Source: Suillus spraguei (Eukaryota; Basidiomycota; Agaricomycetes; Boletales; Suillaceae). From it: 64,000 nt of DNA. The translations under genes and the position numbers were made by a program. The stretch spans positions 62,001-126,000 of the forward strand of contig JABCPU010000071.1 of assembly GCA_016800925.1 (NCBI GenBank). The letters run 5' to 3'. Below are positions 11,885-22,404 of this stretch, one piece after another (position 1 is the stretch's first letter; every line of letters starts with the position of its first letter). Below the pieces are notes generated by a model. The model had not been told where the DNA came from, searched no databases, and worked only from the letters and a program-made list of their open reading frames with translations.

Positions 11885-13564
11885 TGTAACAAACATATTG
11901 GCGCTGGGCTTAAAACCCCATCTTTTGACACTCGTCTCACATCTATAGGAGTTACCACTTGTCCATGGCTGTCTTACCCCTTTAGCATTACCGGCGGCAT
12001 CCCACATTTACCACTGAAATGAAGAAACTAGCGCTGGCCTAAGTATAAGCACAGCGTTAATCCTACTAAAGGCGCGAGTGAGATGTTCGACCCAAGAGGA
12101 CTGCAAATAGAAGCAATTCCTTCTAAGTTAGTGCGAAGGAAACAACAAAGTACTAATATGGCAATGGGAATTCTGACTTCCGAGGTTAGCAACGGTAGCG
12201 GTATATCGGCGGGACTAGCGTGGTGTCAGTGGTACACACGTGGTAAGGATAGCTGTAACGGTTAGCTAGCGAGAGCAAGAACAAGGTTACTTGGGCGAGA
12301 CAAAAATGTTATTACCACCGGCAGTGCGGTAGTGGTAGCGGCAACTCCATATGTGCAAGAACACAGAAGAGAGAGAAAACGACCCAGCGAGATCACTGGC
12401 TGTGGTCCGGTTACGAGTAGTGAAGTCGAAAGTCGTAGCTATGTGAGTCCGGTAGCAAGAAAGAAAATAAACAGGGTACTTAATTATGAGGCGCACAGCA
12501 TGCAGCGGCCCCTTGAGATTTGAGGTAAATTCTGCCGTAGGTTTAGTAACGGCGGAAGCGAGGTAACTACGCACCAATGGATTCTAGATGGAATAGGATG
12601 GGACATGAGGGCATTGGCACGAGGATCCGGTAAGGGCTCACGGGAGAAGAACAGTTCCACCTTAGCGGAGCAAAAAGGCTGTTTCGTCGCTATAAGGAAA
12701 TTCATCAGTTGCCGCCGCAGACATTAATGAGACGCTTGTCGAAAACGGGGTTTTGATGGTCAGCATGACTTTTCTCGCTACACCGCACACTGTACCGACT
12801 ACCGCACCACGTTCCATGTACCGATGTCCTTCCATGTCCTTGCCGCATCCGCATAGCTCCATTTGGTGTGTCGTTTGTTTTATGTTCATTATCACTGATT
12901 CCATGGCAAGCCTTATTACATGTTGCCTCGTGCTGCAGCACCTCATGCTATGTTTACTTATGGCGGTTACTATACTCCAGCGCTACTGATCTCACCTAGA
13001 GTATTCTGAGTACATATGATTTAGGATATAAGCACCGCACACACCGCACGATACAAGAACGAGTGTGATGTATTAATGAGCGATAAGGAAACTTTAAAGA
13101 CTAAGTCCACTACTGGGTTGATCCAGAGCTAGACAATAATCCTGACCTATAGTATGTGCAATGGTGTAAAATCAGGGACTTCTATCATGCGGGGTATGCC
13201 GTGCTTATATCCTAAATTGTATGTACTTGGAATACTTTAGGCGAGATCAGTAGCGCTGGAGTGTTGTAACCGCCGTAAGTAAACATAGTGCGAGGCAACA
13301 TGTAATAAGGCTTGCTGTGGAATCAGTGATAATGAACAGAAAACAAACTATGCACCAAATGGATCTATGCGGATGCAGCAAGGACATGGAAGGACACCGG
13401 TTCATGGAATGAGGTGCGGCAGTTGGTACGGTGTGCGGTAAGCGTGGGATGCTGCCGGTACTGCTAAAGGGGTAAGATGGCCATGGACAAGTGGTAACTC
13501 CTGTAGATGTGAGATGAGTGTCAAAATATGGGGTTTTAAGCCCAGTGCCAATATGTTCGTTACA
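11885..13564. repeat. R1-F and R1-E: two R1 pieces in head-to-head inversion, with R2-a inside
   Basis: R1-F runs on the plus strand from TGTAACAAACATATTGG at 11885 to 12014, is split by R2-a, and resumes at 12783 to about 13043. R1-E then runs on the minus strand from about 13044 to …GTTCGTTACA at 13564. The outer ends are therefore inverted copies of each other, with even the 4 bp outside mirrored (GCGG / CCGC). The structure could fold back over several hundred bases. Confidence 0.75.
12015..12782 (-). repeat. R2-a: R2 repeat with internal deletion, inserted in R1-F
   Basis: Minus-strand copy from TGTAGCGAGAAAAGTCATGC (12782) to CTTCATTTCA (12015). It is ~195 bp shorter than R2-c. The flanks are CCAC (12011-12014) and CCGC (12783-12786), a 4-bp target duplication with one G-to-A change at a CpG. 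R1 sequence is continuous across the insertion when R2-a is removed. Confidence 0.82.
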
Positions 13565-13581
13565 CCGCACAAAATATTGCC

Positions 13582-13700
13582 CTACCTTGTCCTTAGCACC
13601 GACTCCCATTTTCTTCTATATTCCAGGCGGGTAGCCATGTGTTTCTTGACACCTCCCTTTGAAGCAAAATCCTTGCCGCAGAAACCACAACTGTCAGGCA
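13582..13700 (-). pseudogene. C2H2-like N-terminal zinc-finger exon, probably of a Plavaka-type gene
   Basis: A short frame begins MPDSCGFCGKDFASKGGVKK and ends TAG at 13582-13584. It shows C-x2-C-x12-H, but no second His 3-5 residues on, so the finger is incomplete. Plavaka-type proteins typically start with such a finger, and the C-terminal part of that family lies at 11022-11879 on the same strand, across the R1/R2 insertion. Together they look like one internally deleted element. Confidence 0.4.
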
Positions 13701-13858
13701 TTTTTTGGTTAGTTATTCAAGGTCATTCTGGCTCAGTTTGGAGACTCACTTGCAGCGCTGGTTACTACCAGGTGCCACCTTGTACTTTATTTTTAGGTTT
13801 ATTCGGGTCAGAGTTGACCGCAGTGGTTATTTTTTAGGTCCTGACACATGCCCTGACA

Positions 13859-13952
13859 TGCCCTCACAAAATGCAAAAGTGAAAGTAACATCAATGGTGA
13901 GTACTACTAGACACACCCTCACAAAATGCAAAGTAACTGCCTCCAGACACGC
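13859..13952 (+). repeat. 57-bp tandem unit (CCCTCACAAAATGCAAAAGTG), left half
   Basis: About 1.6 copies of a ~57-bp unit containing CCCTCACAAAATGCAAAAG, AAGTAACATCAATGGTGAG and TACTAGACAC. The array continues at 15868-15962, on the other side of R2-b, so R2-b inserted into the array. Confidence 0.65.
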
Positions 13953-15867
13953 CATAGCAAGAAAAGTCACGCTGACCATCAAAACCCCGTTTTCAACAAG
14001 CGTCTCATTAGTGTCTGCAGAGGCAACCAAAGAATTCCCTTATAGCGAGGACATAGCCTTTTCACTCCGCTAAGGCAGAACCATTCTTCTTCCATGAACC
14101 CTTACCAGATCCTCGTGCCAATGCCCTCATGTCCTGTCCAATTCCATCTAGAATCCATTGGTGCATAGTTACTTCGCTTCCACCATTACTAAACCTACAG
14201 CAGGATTTACCTTACATCTCAAGGGGCCGCTGTAACGAACATATTGGCACTCGGCTTAAAACCCCATATTTTGACACTCGTCTCACATCTACAGGAGGTA
14301 CCACTCATCCATGGCCATCTTACCCCTTTAGCAGTACCAGCAGCATCCCATGCTTACCGCACAGCATACCAACTGCTGCACCTCATTCCACGAACCGATG
14401 TCCTTCCATGTCCTTGTCGCATCCGCATAGCTCCATTTGGTGCGTAGTTTGTTTCCTGTTTGTTATCACTGATTCCACGGCAAGTGTTATTACATGTTGC
14501 CTTGCGCTATGTTTACTTACAGCGGTTACTACACTCCAGTGCTACTGATCTCACCTAGAGTATTCCGAGTACATACAATTTAGGATATAAGCACCACATA
14601 CCCCGCACGATACAGTACCTGATTCTACCCCATTGCATGTACTATAGGTCAGGATTATTGTCTAGCTCTGGATCTACCCAGTAGTGGACATAGTCTTTAA
14701 AGTTTCCTTACCACTCGTTAATACATCACACTCGTTCTCCGTTCCCGCTGGCATACCACCAGACTTTCGACTGTTACTTTGACTGAACTTCCCACGAACT
14801 GCTACTTTACCGCTGAAAGTACCGTGGACTTTCTTTACTGTTTCATTGCACCGCTTGCAACCTTACCGCTACCGCTGAGACCACCACTCGACATCGCTCG
14901 CTAGACGCAACTGTTACTGACTTTATCTCGACGATGGTAGCACCGCAACGCACGACACTAGTTCCGGCGGTATCATTGCTGACTGCGGCAACTTACCGCT
15001 GACTTGGATGCTTGTTTTGCAAATAAGTTAGACTCGAACTTGACCATACTAAATAGGCATCCCCCTTTAGGGTCGAACGCTCTTGTTCTTACAAGTGAAG
15101 CAGACTAGACGGAGCGCAAGACTCACATACTAGTTTAGGCAGTGGTTTATCTACAGCCCAAGCTAGGTTGAATCTTTACACCGCTGCACGCTGTGCGCCT
15201 CTTTACTAAATACCCTGTTTATTTTCCTTCTTGCTACTGGACTTGCATAATTATCTTGTATGCACTCGCATATGTTAAAAAGGACTCAACATACATACCA
15301 TGACCATTACTTCCCGTTACATCCCTTCACTTGGACTTAGTATCAGAAATGCTCGCTAGTCACAATCCATTTGCTTTTGAACTTTTCTCCATTTGAACTT
15401 TGCTCATTGATTTAACCACCGGTAACTTTACCGCTTGAAGTACCATGTGACTTTCGACCTCATTACTTGTAACCGGACCGTGGCCAGTGATCTTGCTGGG
15501 TCGCTACCTCTCTCACCAATGTTCTTGCTCATATGGAGTTGCCGCTACTGCTACCACACCACTGGTAATAATAACATATTCGTCTTGTTCAAGTAACTTT
15601 GTTCTTGCTCTCGCTAGCTAACCATTGCAGCTATCCTTACTACGCGAGTACCGCTGACATTGCATGAGAACCACCGATATACCGCTACCGCCGCTAACCT
15701 CAGAAGTTGGAATCCTCGTTGCCTTATTAGTACTTCCTTGTTTCCTTCGCACTAACTTAGAAGGAATTGCTTCTATTGCAGTCCTCTTGGGTCGAATATC
15801 TCACTTGCACCTTCAGTAGGATTATCGTTGCACTTATACTTAGGCCAGCGGTAGTTTCTTCATTTCA
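13953..15867 (+). repeat. R2-b: R2 repeat split by R1-D
   Basis: R2 sequence at 13953-14230 and 15185-15867 on the plus strand, interrupted by R1-D. Start (CATAGCAAGAAAAG) has mutated from TGTAGCGAG. Flanks ACGC / GTGC give only a weak 4-bp duplication. It sits inside the 57-bp tandem array. Confidence 0.8.
14231..15180 (+). repeat. R1-D: full-length 950-bp R1 with perfect 4-bp target duplication
   Basis: Starts TGTAACGAACATATTGG, ends GTTGAATCTTTACA. It is flanked by CCGC on both sides (14227-14230 and 15181-15184). R2-a (12505-12508, minus) and R2-c (18831-18834) each show a single CCGC/CCAC at the same place, so they are empty-site controls and the duplication is real. Confidence 0.92.
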
Positions 15868-16400
15868 GTGCCCTCACAAAATGCAAAAGTAAAAGTAACA
15901 TTGCTGGTGAGTACTACCAGACACGCCCTCACAAAATGCAAAAGTGAAAGTAACATCACTGATTACGTCCACTTTATTTTTCGGGTCTTGGCGCTGACTT
16001 CATATACTGAAAAAATGCTAAAGCCTGTCATGCAGCCACCACTGACGCCTTCCCCATCACCCATTAGATAGGGTGGGGGAGGAATAGAGGAGAGCAGTTG
16101 GGCCAAATGGAAGTTCCTCGTAAGAGGCAACGAACTTTTCGTAAGATGAGTCATTGCTAGCAGAAGAGGAAACACCATTCTGGTTGGATGTGGGGTCGGA
16201 AGAGGCATGGTTAGAAATGGAAGTTTCTCATAAGATGTTGGTAGCAGAAGAGGAAACACCATTCTGGTTGGATGCGGGGTCGGAAGAGGCATGGTTAGTA
16301 CCAGGGGTTCCATCACCTCTCCTGCACCTGCCATCCTCTCTGAACTCAAGTAACCATCACTGATTATATCCACTTTATTTTTCAGGTCCTGGCACTGATG
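15868..16400 (+). repeat. tandem units: 57-bp array (right half) and a ~105-bp duplication
   Basis: 15868-15962 continues the CCCTCACAAAATGC array. From 16106 to 16305 a ~105-bp block (GGAAGTT…AGCAGAAGAGGAAACACCA…GGGTCGGAAGAGGCATGG) is present twice. TGATTAYRTCCACTTTATTT occurs at both 15958 and 16360. Confidence 0.6.
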
Positions 16401-16415
16401 CAACAGATAACGGCA

Positions 16416-16829
16416 CTATACTAGTCTGGAAATGCCATGGGCAGCAAGAAGTATCTCTAGCAGTTGTAATGGCTTGGCCTCTTCACAATGCCTCACTTCT
16501 GCATCCCAGCAGTCAGTGACAAGTCTTCTCAAGCTCGCTTGAATGAGCATAAGAGCATGGCCGGGCACACCAGGTGCTACTTCTAACAGTTGCAATTGTT
16601 TTGCTTTCTCACAATCCTTCAGTTCTGCCTCCCAACACTCCAAGATGATTCTTCGTAAGTATGTCTGAGAAACCATGATAGGGCCAGGTGTTTGACGAAA
16701 TGGAGGGAGCAGCAAGATAGGCTCTGCATCGGCCACTTCATGCTTTGGTATACCAGGCTCTGCATCTTCAAGCTTCGGCCTGCAAGCTAGTGAGTATTTT
16801 GAAGTGATGAGGAGTTGTACTTGATTCAC
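16416..16829 (-). CDS. unrecognised 137-aa frame with internal duplication
   Basis: The protein contains two related blocks: LRRIILECWEAELKDCEKAKQ and LRRLVTDCWDAEVRHCEEAKP, each followed by LQLLE. The repeated block suggests a helical repeat. I do not recognise the family, and it may be one exon of a decayed gene. It lies on the opposite strand from the DUF6532 gene. Confidence 0.3.
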   Translation of the reverse strand: MNQVQLLITSKYSLACRPKLEDAEPGIPKHEVADAEPILLLPPFRQTPGPIMVSQTYLRRIILECWEAELKDCEKAKQLQLLEVAPGVPGHALMLIQASLRRLVTDCWDAEVRHCEEAKPLQLLEILLAAHGISRLV

Positions 16830-17289
16830 CTTTTGACACCAATTTTCCTGTCTTGACAGGTAGCCTTAGCGGATGGTGACATTGCACTGTCATATTTGTC
16901 AGAACATGGTGAGTTTTTGACTTGAGCTCTGTACCATTTTCTGGCTGAGTTGGAAGTATCCATGACAATGAAAATAATTTGTGATGGTACATTCATTCCT
17001 TTTATCATTCTCTGTCTAATATAGCTTTCAGCCCTGCACTCCACAAATCAGCAAGCCCTGGAATCAATGAAGAAAAATCCCTGAAATCAATGAAGAAACA
17101 AGGTTTAAATTGTGAGTGTTTGCGTCCGGCATGGCACCATAAAAACAGCTGAACCACAAGTCTTCCGCACCTTGAGTTTCTCATGCCTCCTTATAAGGCG
17201 ACCTTTAAGCAGCTAAAATCAAGTGTTGTGTCATCACCACTTGAATCATGGATGCTTTCATGCACCACAAGTGGTCGACTACAATGACC

Positions 17290-20011
17290 GACCGAAAAAG
17301 AAAACTATCAAGGTATGTCACTGCCATATGTTATTATAATGACATGTTTCACTCACTCACAACCTCACTCTACAGTATCTGAATCACAGCATATCCTCCG
17401 TTGACAAGCAGGCAAGGAAAAGAAGTCAGAAAATCAGAAAAAAAGGGCTCTGAAGACCGCCTATCAAGACAGCCCTGAAGTCTTTGGTGTCGAGCCCTCG
17501 GAGCTGCATAGTTACTCAGACAGGGAAGAAGACAATATGGTTTGATCACTTGTCTTTTTTTCAACTAGAATGACAACTAATTATTTTTATTCAGTTCTCA
17601 GATCACAGTGTGCAAACAAAGCTGTCCAATGCCAAAGTCCTGATGTTCAATGCAGGGAAGATTCCATGCATCATCAGTGGCAGTGCACACAGGCCGTCTG
17701 CTTACCAAAAGGCTCGAAAATGTATGTATTAGTGACAGCTTTGTTAACTATAGAGAAACTAACACACATTTATGTGTGCAGCTCTAGCAGATGGCACTAG
17801 CAATGAGTCTAGTGACGACCCTGATGGCTTGGAGTCACCTGGCAACTCTTATCTCAAGGCTGGGGTAGACCACACCAATAATGAGGATGATGACAGTGTC
17901 AAAGAACTGCTATGTGCTACTCAAAGTTCCAAGCGACCACTCGACAATGAATTAGAAGAATCCATGGTATTGCCAAAGATGAAGAAAAATTCAAACAGTA
18001 CACGTCAACATGCGAAAGCTAGTGATTTTGACGAAATCTCAAAGGAGATTCTCGCACCTGCAACCTCTATTTTCCGGTGCCTAATTGTCACACAGGCGCC
18101 ATTTCCTGATGGCACTGCTGAGACGAAGCTAGCAAAAGAGGCCTGGCATGAGGCATGTGAGATCAAAGGTGTCCATGTCAAACTAACACCTCCAGTGGTC
18201 AGAATGGTAAGCCCTCCATTCTTAGTACATGGCTGGTCTGATTGATATTATATATTATGAAGCTCTTACTGTGCACATCACATGTGTATGTTGAACTCAA
18301 AACAAAGATGCAATCACTTACTAGTTCATTTTTTGGGTTCTGGTCAAGCAATTCGAGGGACATGATGAGGCAAAACCAAGATCTGGCAGAATCTTTGAAA
18401 GACAGTTCAGCATTTGCCTTCAAGGTATGTAGCGCAATGGCCTACATGAGCTTTTGAGTCCTGACTGTTGGATAATAGGACTGGACATCAAAGACAGGGC
18501 TCTACAAGTCTGAATTATTGCAAGATGGTATCAACATCATGTGGTTTGCAAACCGATGTAGCGAGAAAAGTCATGCTGACCGTCAAAACCCCATTTTCGA
18601 CAAGTGTCTCATTAATGTCTGCGGCGGCAGCCGATAAATTTCCTTATAGCGACAAAATAGCCTTTTTACTCTGCTAAGGCAGAACCGTTCTTCTCCCATG
18701 AACCCTTACCAGATCCTCACGCCGATGCCCTCATGTCCCGTCCTATTCTATCTAGAATCCATTGGTGCATAGTTACCTCGCTTCCACCATTACTAAACCT
18801 ATGGCAGAATTTACCTTACATCTCAAGGAGCCACTGCACACTGTGCGCCTCATAATTAAGTACCCCATTTATTTTCTTTCTTGCTACCGGACTCGCATAG
18901 CTATCTCGTACGCGCTCGCATATGTTAAAAAGGACTGAACATACATACCATTACTTTTACTTCCCGTTACATCCCTTCACTAGGACTTAGTATCTGAAAT
19001 GCTCACTAGTCGCAATCCATTTGCTTTTGAACTCTCCTCTGTTTGAACATTGCTCATAGATTTAACCGCTGGTGACTTTACCGCTCGAAGTACCGTGCGA
19101 CTTTCGACTTCGCTACTCGTAACTGGATCACAGCCATTTATCTCGCTGGGTCGTTTTCTCTCTCATCTGCATTTCCGCTCATACAGAAGCTGCTGCTACC
19201 GCTACTGCACCGCTGGTAAATATAACATTTTCGTCTCGCCCAAGTAACTTTGTTCTTGCTCTCGCTAGCTAACCATTGCAGCTATCCTTACTGCGTGTGT
19301 ACCGCTGACACCGCGCTAGTACCGCCGATATACCGCTACCGCCGCTAACCTCGGAAGTCAGAATCCTCGTTGCCATATTAGTACTTCATTGTTTCCTTCG
19401 CACTAACTTAGAAGGAATTGCTTCTATTTGCAGTCCTCTTGGGTCGAACATCTCACTCGTGCCTTTAGTAGGATTAACGCTGTGCTTATACTTAGGCCAG
19501 CGCTAGTTTCTTTGTTTCACTGAATTGACGAAGGTGTTGTCTACCACAAGTATTTCAGCCCAATGCCTGTCCAGGTTGTCGCACTCATACTTACAGCTGT
19601 GAGTGATGTGTCATATTCTTATGTTAAAGTCAATGGCACTGAATAGTGATAGATTGAATGTTGTATTGATGAGTGGTTGCAAGGCCTGAAGGAAAACATC
19701 AAATTCACTTCGGCTAGTCATGCATCTGTTTACCAAGATCATTTTGGCTTGTTGTAGCACTTCCATGAGCGTACAGCTCCTTACAAACTCCTTGAAAAAC
19801 TTTGCAACAGTCTAGGGCTTGGTATGTTGCACCTTATTTTCGCAATTTCCATCCTAACATTTGTGCTTTTAAGGTTCCATGCAGGCGTCGAAGCACTCAC
19901 TATGTTGTCAGCTGCATCCTGTATCGGTGACAATGCATTTGAGGATGTGATCCGAGAATACCAGCTTGAGGAGCAGGGTGATGCAGAGGCTCGCAGATGT
20001 GAAGAGGACAC
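17290..20011 (+). pseudogene. DUF6532-type gene interrupted by R2-c
   Basis: Exons at 17772-18210, 18290-18423 and 18477-18556 read ASDFDEISKEILAPATSIFR, SLTSSFFGFWSSNSRDMM and TGLYKSELLQDGINIMWFAN, then after the repeat YHKYFSPMPVQVVALILTA (19530-19600) and IDEWLQGLKENIKFTSASHA (19660-19730). This is the series seen in DUF6532, an Agaricomycete domain of unknown function. R2-c is inserted in the middle of an exon, the frame resuming after it, and TAG at 19757-19759 stands where Gln is expected. The C-terminal exon (19880-20011) runs into R1-B. 17290-17770 is a weak N-terminal part. Confidence 0.7.
18557..19519 (+). repeat. R2-c: full-length 963-bp R2 repeat in a coding exon
   Basis: Starts TGTAGCGAGAAAAGTCATGC, ends TTTCTTTGTTTCA. 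The flanks are CCGA (18553-18556) and CTGA (19520-19523), a 4-bp target duplication with one CpG-to-TpG change. The target is an exon of the DUF6532 gene. Confidence 0.88.
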
Positions 20012-20940
20012 TGTAAAGATACAACCTAACCTGGGCTGTAGATAAACTACCTCCTAAGTTAGTATGTGAGTCTTGCGCTCCATCTAGTCTGCTTCACTTG
20101 TGAGAACAAGAGTGTTCGACCCTAAAGGAGGATGCCTATTAGTATGGTCAAGTTCGAGTCTAACTTATGTGCAAATGAAGCGTCATGGTCAGCGATGATG
20201 CCACCAGAACTAGCATTGTGAGTAGTGGTACTACCGTGGTCAAGATATAGTCAGAAACAGTTGCATTGAGTGAGCGATGTCGGGCGATGATATCAGCAGT
20301 AGCGGTAAGGTTGTGAGCAGTGCAAGGAAACAGTAAAGAAGTCTGCGGTACTTTCAGCGGTAAAGTAGCAGTGCATGAGAAGTTCAGTCACAATGACAGT
20401 CAAAAGTCCAGCGGTATGCCAGTGGTAATGGAGAACAAGCATGATAGATTAACGAGCGATAAGTAAACTTTAAAGACTATGTCCACTACTGGGTAGATCC
20501 AGAGCTAGACAATAATCCTGACCTATAGTACATGCAATGGTGTAAAATCAGGTACTGTATCGTGCGGGGTATGCGGTGCTTATATCCTAAATTGTCTGTA
20601 CTTGGAATACTCTAGGCAAGATCAGTAGCGCTGGAGTATAGTAATCGCTGTAAGTAAACATAGCGCGAGGCAACATGTAATAAGGCTTGCCATGGAATCA
20701 GTGATATCAAACATAAAACAAACGACACACCAAATAGAGCTATGCAGACGCAGCAAGGACATGGGAGGACATCGGTACGTGGAACGTGGTGTGGTAGTCG
20801 GTATGGTGTGCAGTAAACATGGGATGCCGCTGGTAATGCTTAAAGGGGTAAGATGGCCATGCACAAGTGGTAACTCCTGTAGACGTCAGGCGAGTGTCAA
20901 AAGGTGGGGTTTTAAGCCCAGCGCCAATATGTTCGTTACA
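20012..20940 (-). repeat. R1-B: ~929-bp R1 repeat
   Basis: Minus-strand R1, TGTAACGAAC end at 20940 and CTTTACA end at 20012. It terminates the last exon of the DUF6532 gene. The flanks (ACAC / ATGT) do not form a clear duplication. Confidence 0.8.
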
Positions 20941-21197
20941 ATGTGCAGGATCATGCAAGGCATTAATAGAATCTTTCAATAGCTCTGTGTTATGCATTTG
21001 AATTCATTTTTGGCATGCTATTTTGTGTGCGATCATCTCTACAGTGTGCTATATAGCTGCTGGTAGCTCCCTGTAGTCGGTGAACTACAGGCTACTACAG
21101 TAGTTCTGGTAGTGCTACATAGCACTATATAGCACTATATAACACTACATAGTCACCTCACTTGAGGGCAGGTGACGACAGGGCTACACAGTCTACC

Positions 21198-21223
21198 CTG
21201 ACTATATAGTACTATATAGTCAG
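21198..21223. other. 26-bp perfect palindrome
   Basis: CTGACTATATAGT followed directly by its own reverse complement, in a tract of CTATATAG/CTACATAG words (21110-21223). No function can be assigned. Confidence 0.7.
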
Positions 21224-21375
21224 CTATTTTTTTCCTGATGTACTTCCCACAGCAAGACCTGAGCAATAGCACCTTTATGTTATGCTTACGCACCATAGTA
21301 GCTTCAAACCCCCAATCTTACACTTGAAGATACTACATCGACAAAAGTAGCAGTGGCATGTAAGGCTGGTTACTA

Positions 21376-22098
21376 TGGTGTACAGTCTTTCGTCCGCACC
21401 CCTGTAGTCATCCTAGTATGACATAGGTTGACCCCAGAGGAACACTGCCACAGTGGGTTTGGAACCAGTACCAAATTTATCTTCAGTCCTGGAGAGTCCA
21501 CAGTCTATCCTTCATCGTTACAAGATTTATTCCCTCCTATATATCATTGCACATGTAAGATGGAATTCTTCGACCTACCAACTCTTGATGGACTCCATCT
21601 CATCCCTGGACTATGCGAAGGTGTATGCCTCAGCGCAAAAGCCCTCGCTGGATTCCCTTTGTGGGTACATTACCCCACACAGCACAACTAGGCTTTCATG
21701 GTGTCAATGTACACGGTTCCGAAAGCCGCAACAAGTCAATGGCAGTTCACATACAAAATCCTCACAAAAACCGCAAGGTAGAGGATATTGCCCAGGAAAT
21801 GGTTGGCAAACACACATTCATTGGTTGGCCTTTCTTGCAAGAAGGACTGGTCACAGCCGTGTCCGATTCATTGTTCAAGTACGAGAAGTTGGTACTTGTG
21901 CCTGGTACTCTGGCGAAGGTTGTTTCCAATGTGCATTCCCACCCGAGCTTGAGCCATTGGAATGGCAAGCTGAGCAGATTGAGACACTATATTCAAAGAG
22001 ATGTGGAGTGATCACTGATGACGTTGATGTCCTGGTGCACATCCATCCGCTTTATGGATGTTCACTCTTTACACATTTGTGCAGGTTTGAAATGCTTA
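21376..22098 (+). pseudogene. XRN1: XRN1 fragment, copy a (5'-3' exoribonuclease 1)
   Basis: From 21427 the frames read GFGTSTKFIFSPGES, CKMEFFDLPTLDGLHLIPGL, LPHTAQLGFHGVNVHGSESR, EMVGKHTFIGWPFLQEGLV and CGVITDDVDVLVHIHPLYG, the post-catalytic domains of the cytoplasmic mRNA exonuclease XRN1. A frameshift near 21660 is shared with copy b. Part of the intron starting after residue VLVHI…, including its donor, is deleted; the 3' splice site survives. The fragment lacks both nuclease domain and C-terminus. The first 50 bp (21376-21425) instead match the C-terminal coding end of the zinc-finger gene at 55786-56385, so the unit is chimeric. Confidence 0.8.
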
Positions 22099-22117
22099 TG
22101 AGACCCCCTAGGGTCCA

Positions 22118-22173
22118 CTATCTATTGGAGTCAAACATCTATGGGGGCATAGATGTTTGACTCCGATAGATAG
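22118..22173. repeat. hairpin: 26-bp arms, 4-nt loop (MITE tip?)
   Basis: Left arm 22118-22143 and right arm 22148-22173 match at 25 of 26 positions around a GGGG loop. Half of the motif (CCCCCATAGATATTTGACTCC) recurs at 30353-30377 beside CCCTAGGG, as also seen at 22107-22113. It looks like two transposon tips joined head to head. XRN1 homology stops about 20 bp before it. Confidence 0.6.
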
Positions 22174-22404
22174 GCATTGCAAATGATATCAATTCCTCCA
22201 ACAAGCACCGTGTGCACCAATTCCTCTATCGACCAGAGCCACACATTAGGGTGCCACATGTCGAAGAACTCCAGATCTCCTGGAAGAACATGTGTAAACT
22301 TTCCGATGATGAAGTGAATTTCACTCAACCTGCACAGACTGACATGGTTTGTGGCTACTTTATTGTCGAATTTCATAGAAGAGGACTAAATGACACCCTT
22401 TACT
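22174..22404 (+). other. unrecognised ~230-bp open stretch
   Basis: The plus strand is open and reads as plausible protein (VHQFLYRPEPHIRVPHVEE…), but I recognise no family. It is bounded by the hairpin on the left and truncated Gypsy-2 on the right. Confidence 0.25.

Noticed and set aside
20941..21427. Helitron terminus at CCTAGT near 21412
   Set aside because: The similarity to 55786-55835 continues past CTAG into TATGACATAG, so no boundary lies there.
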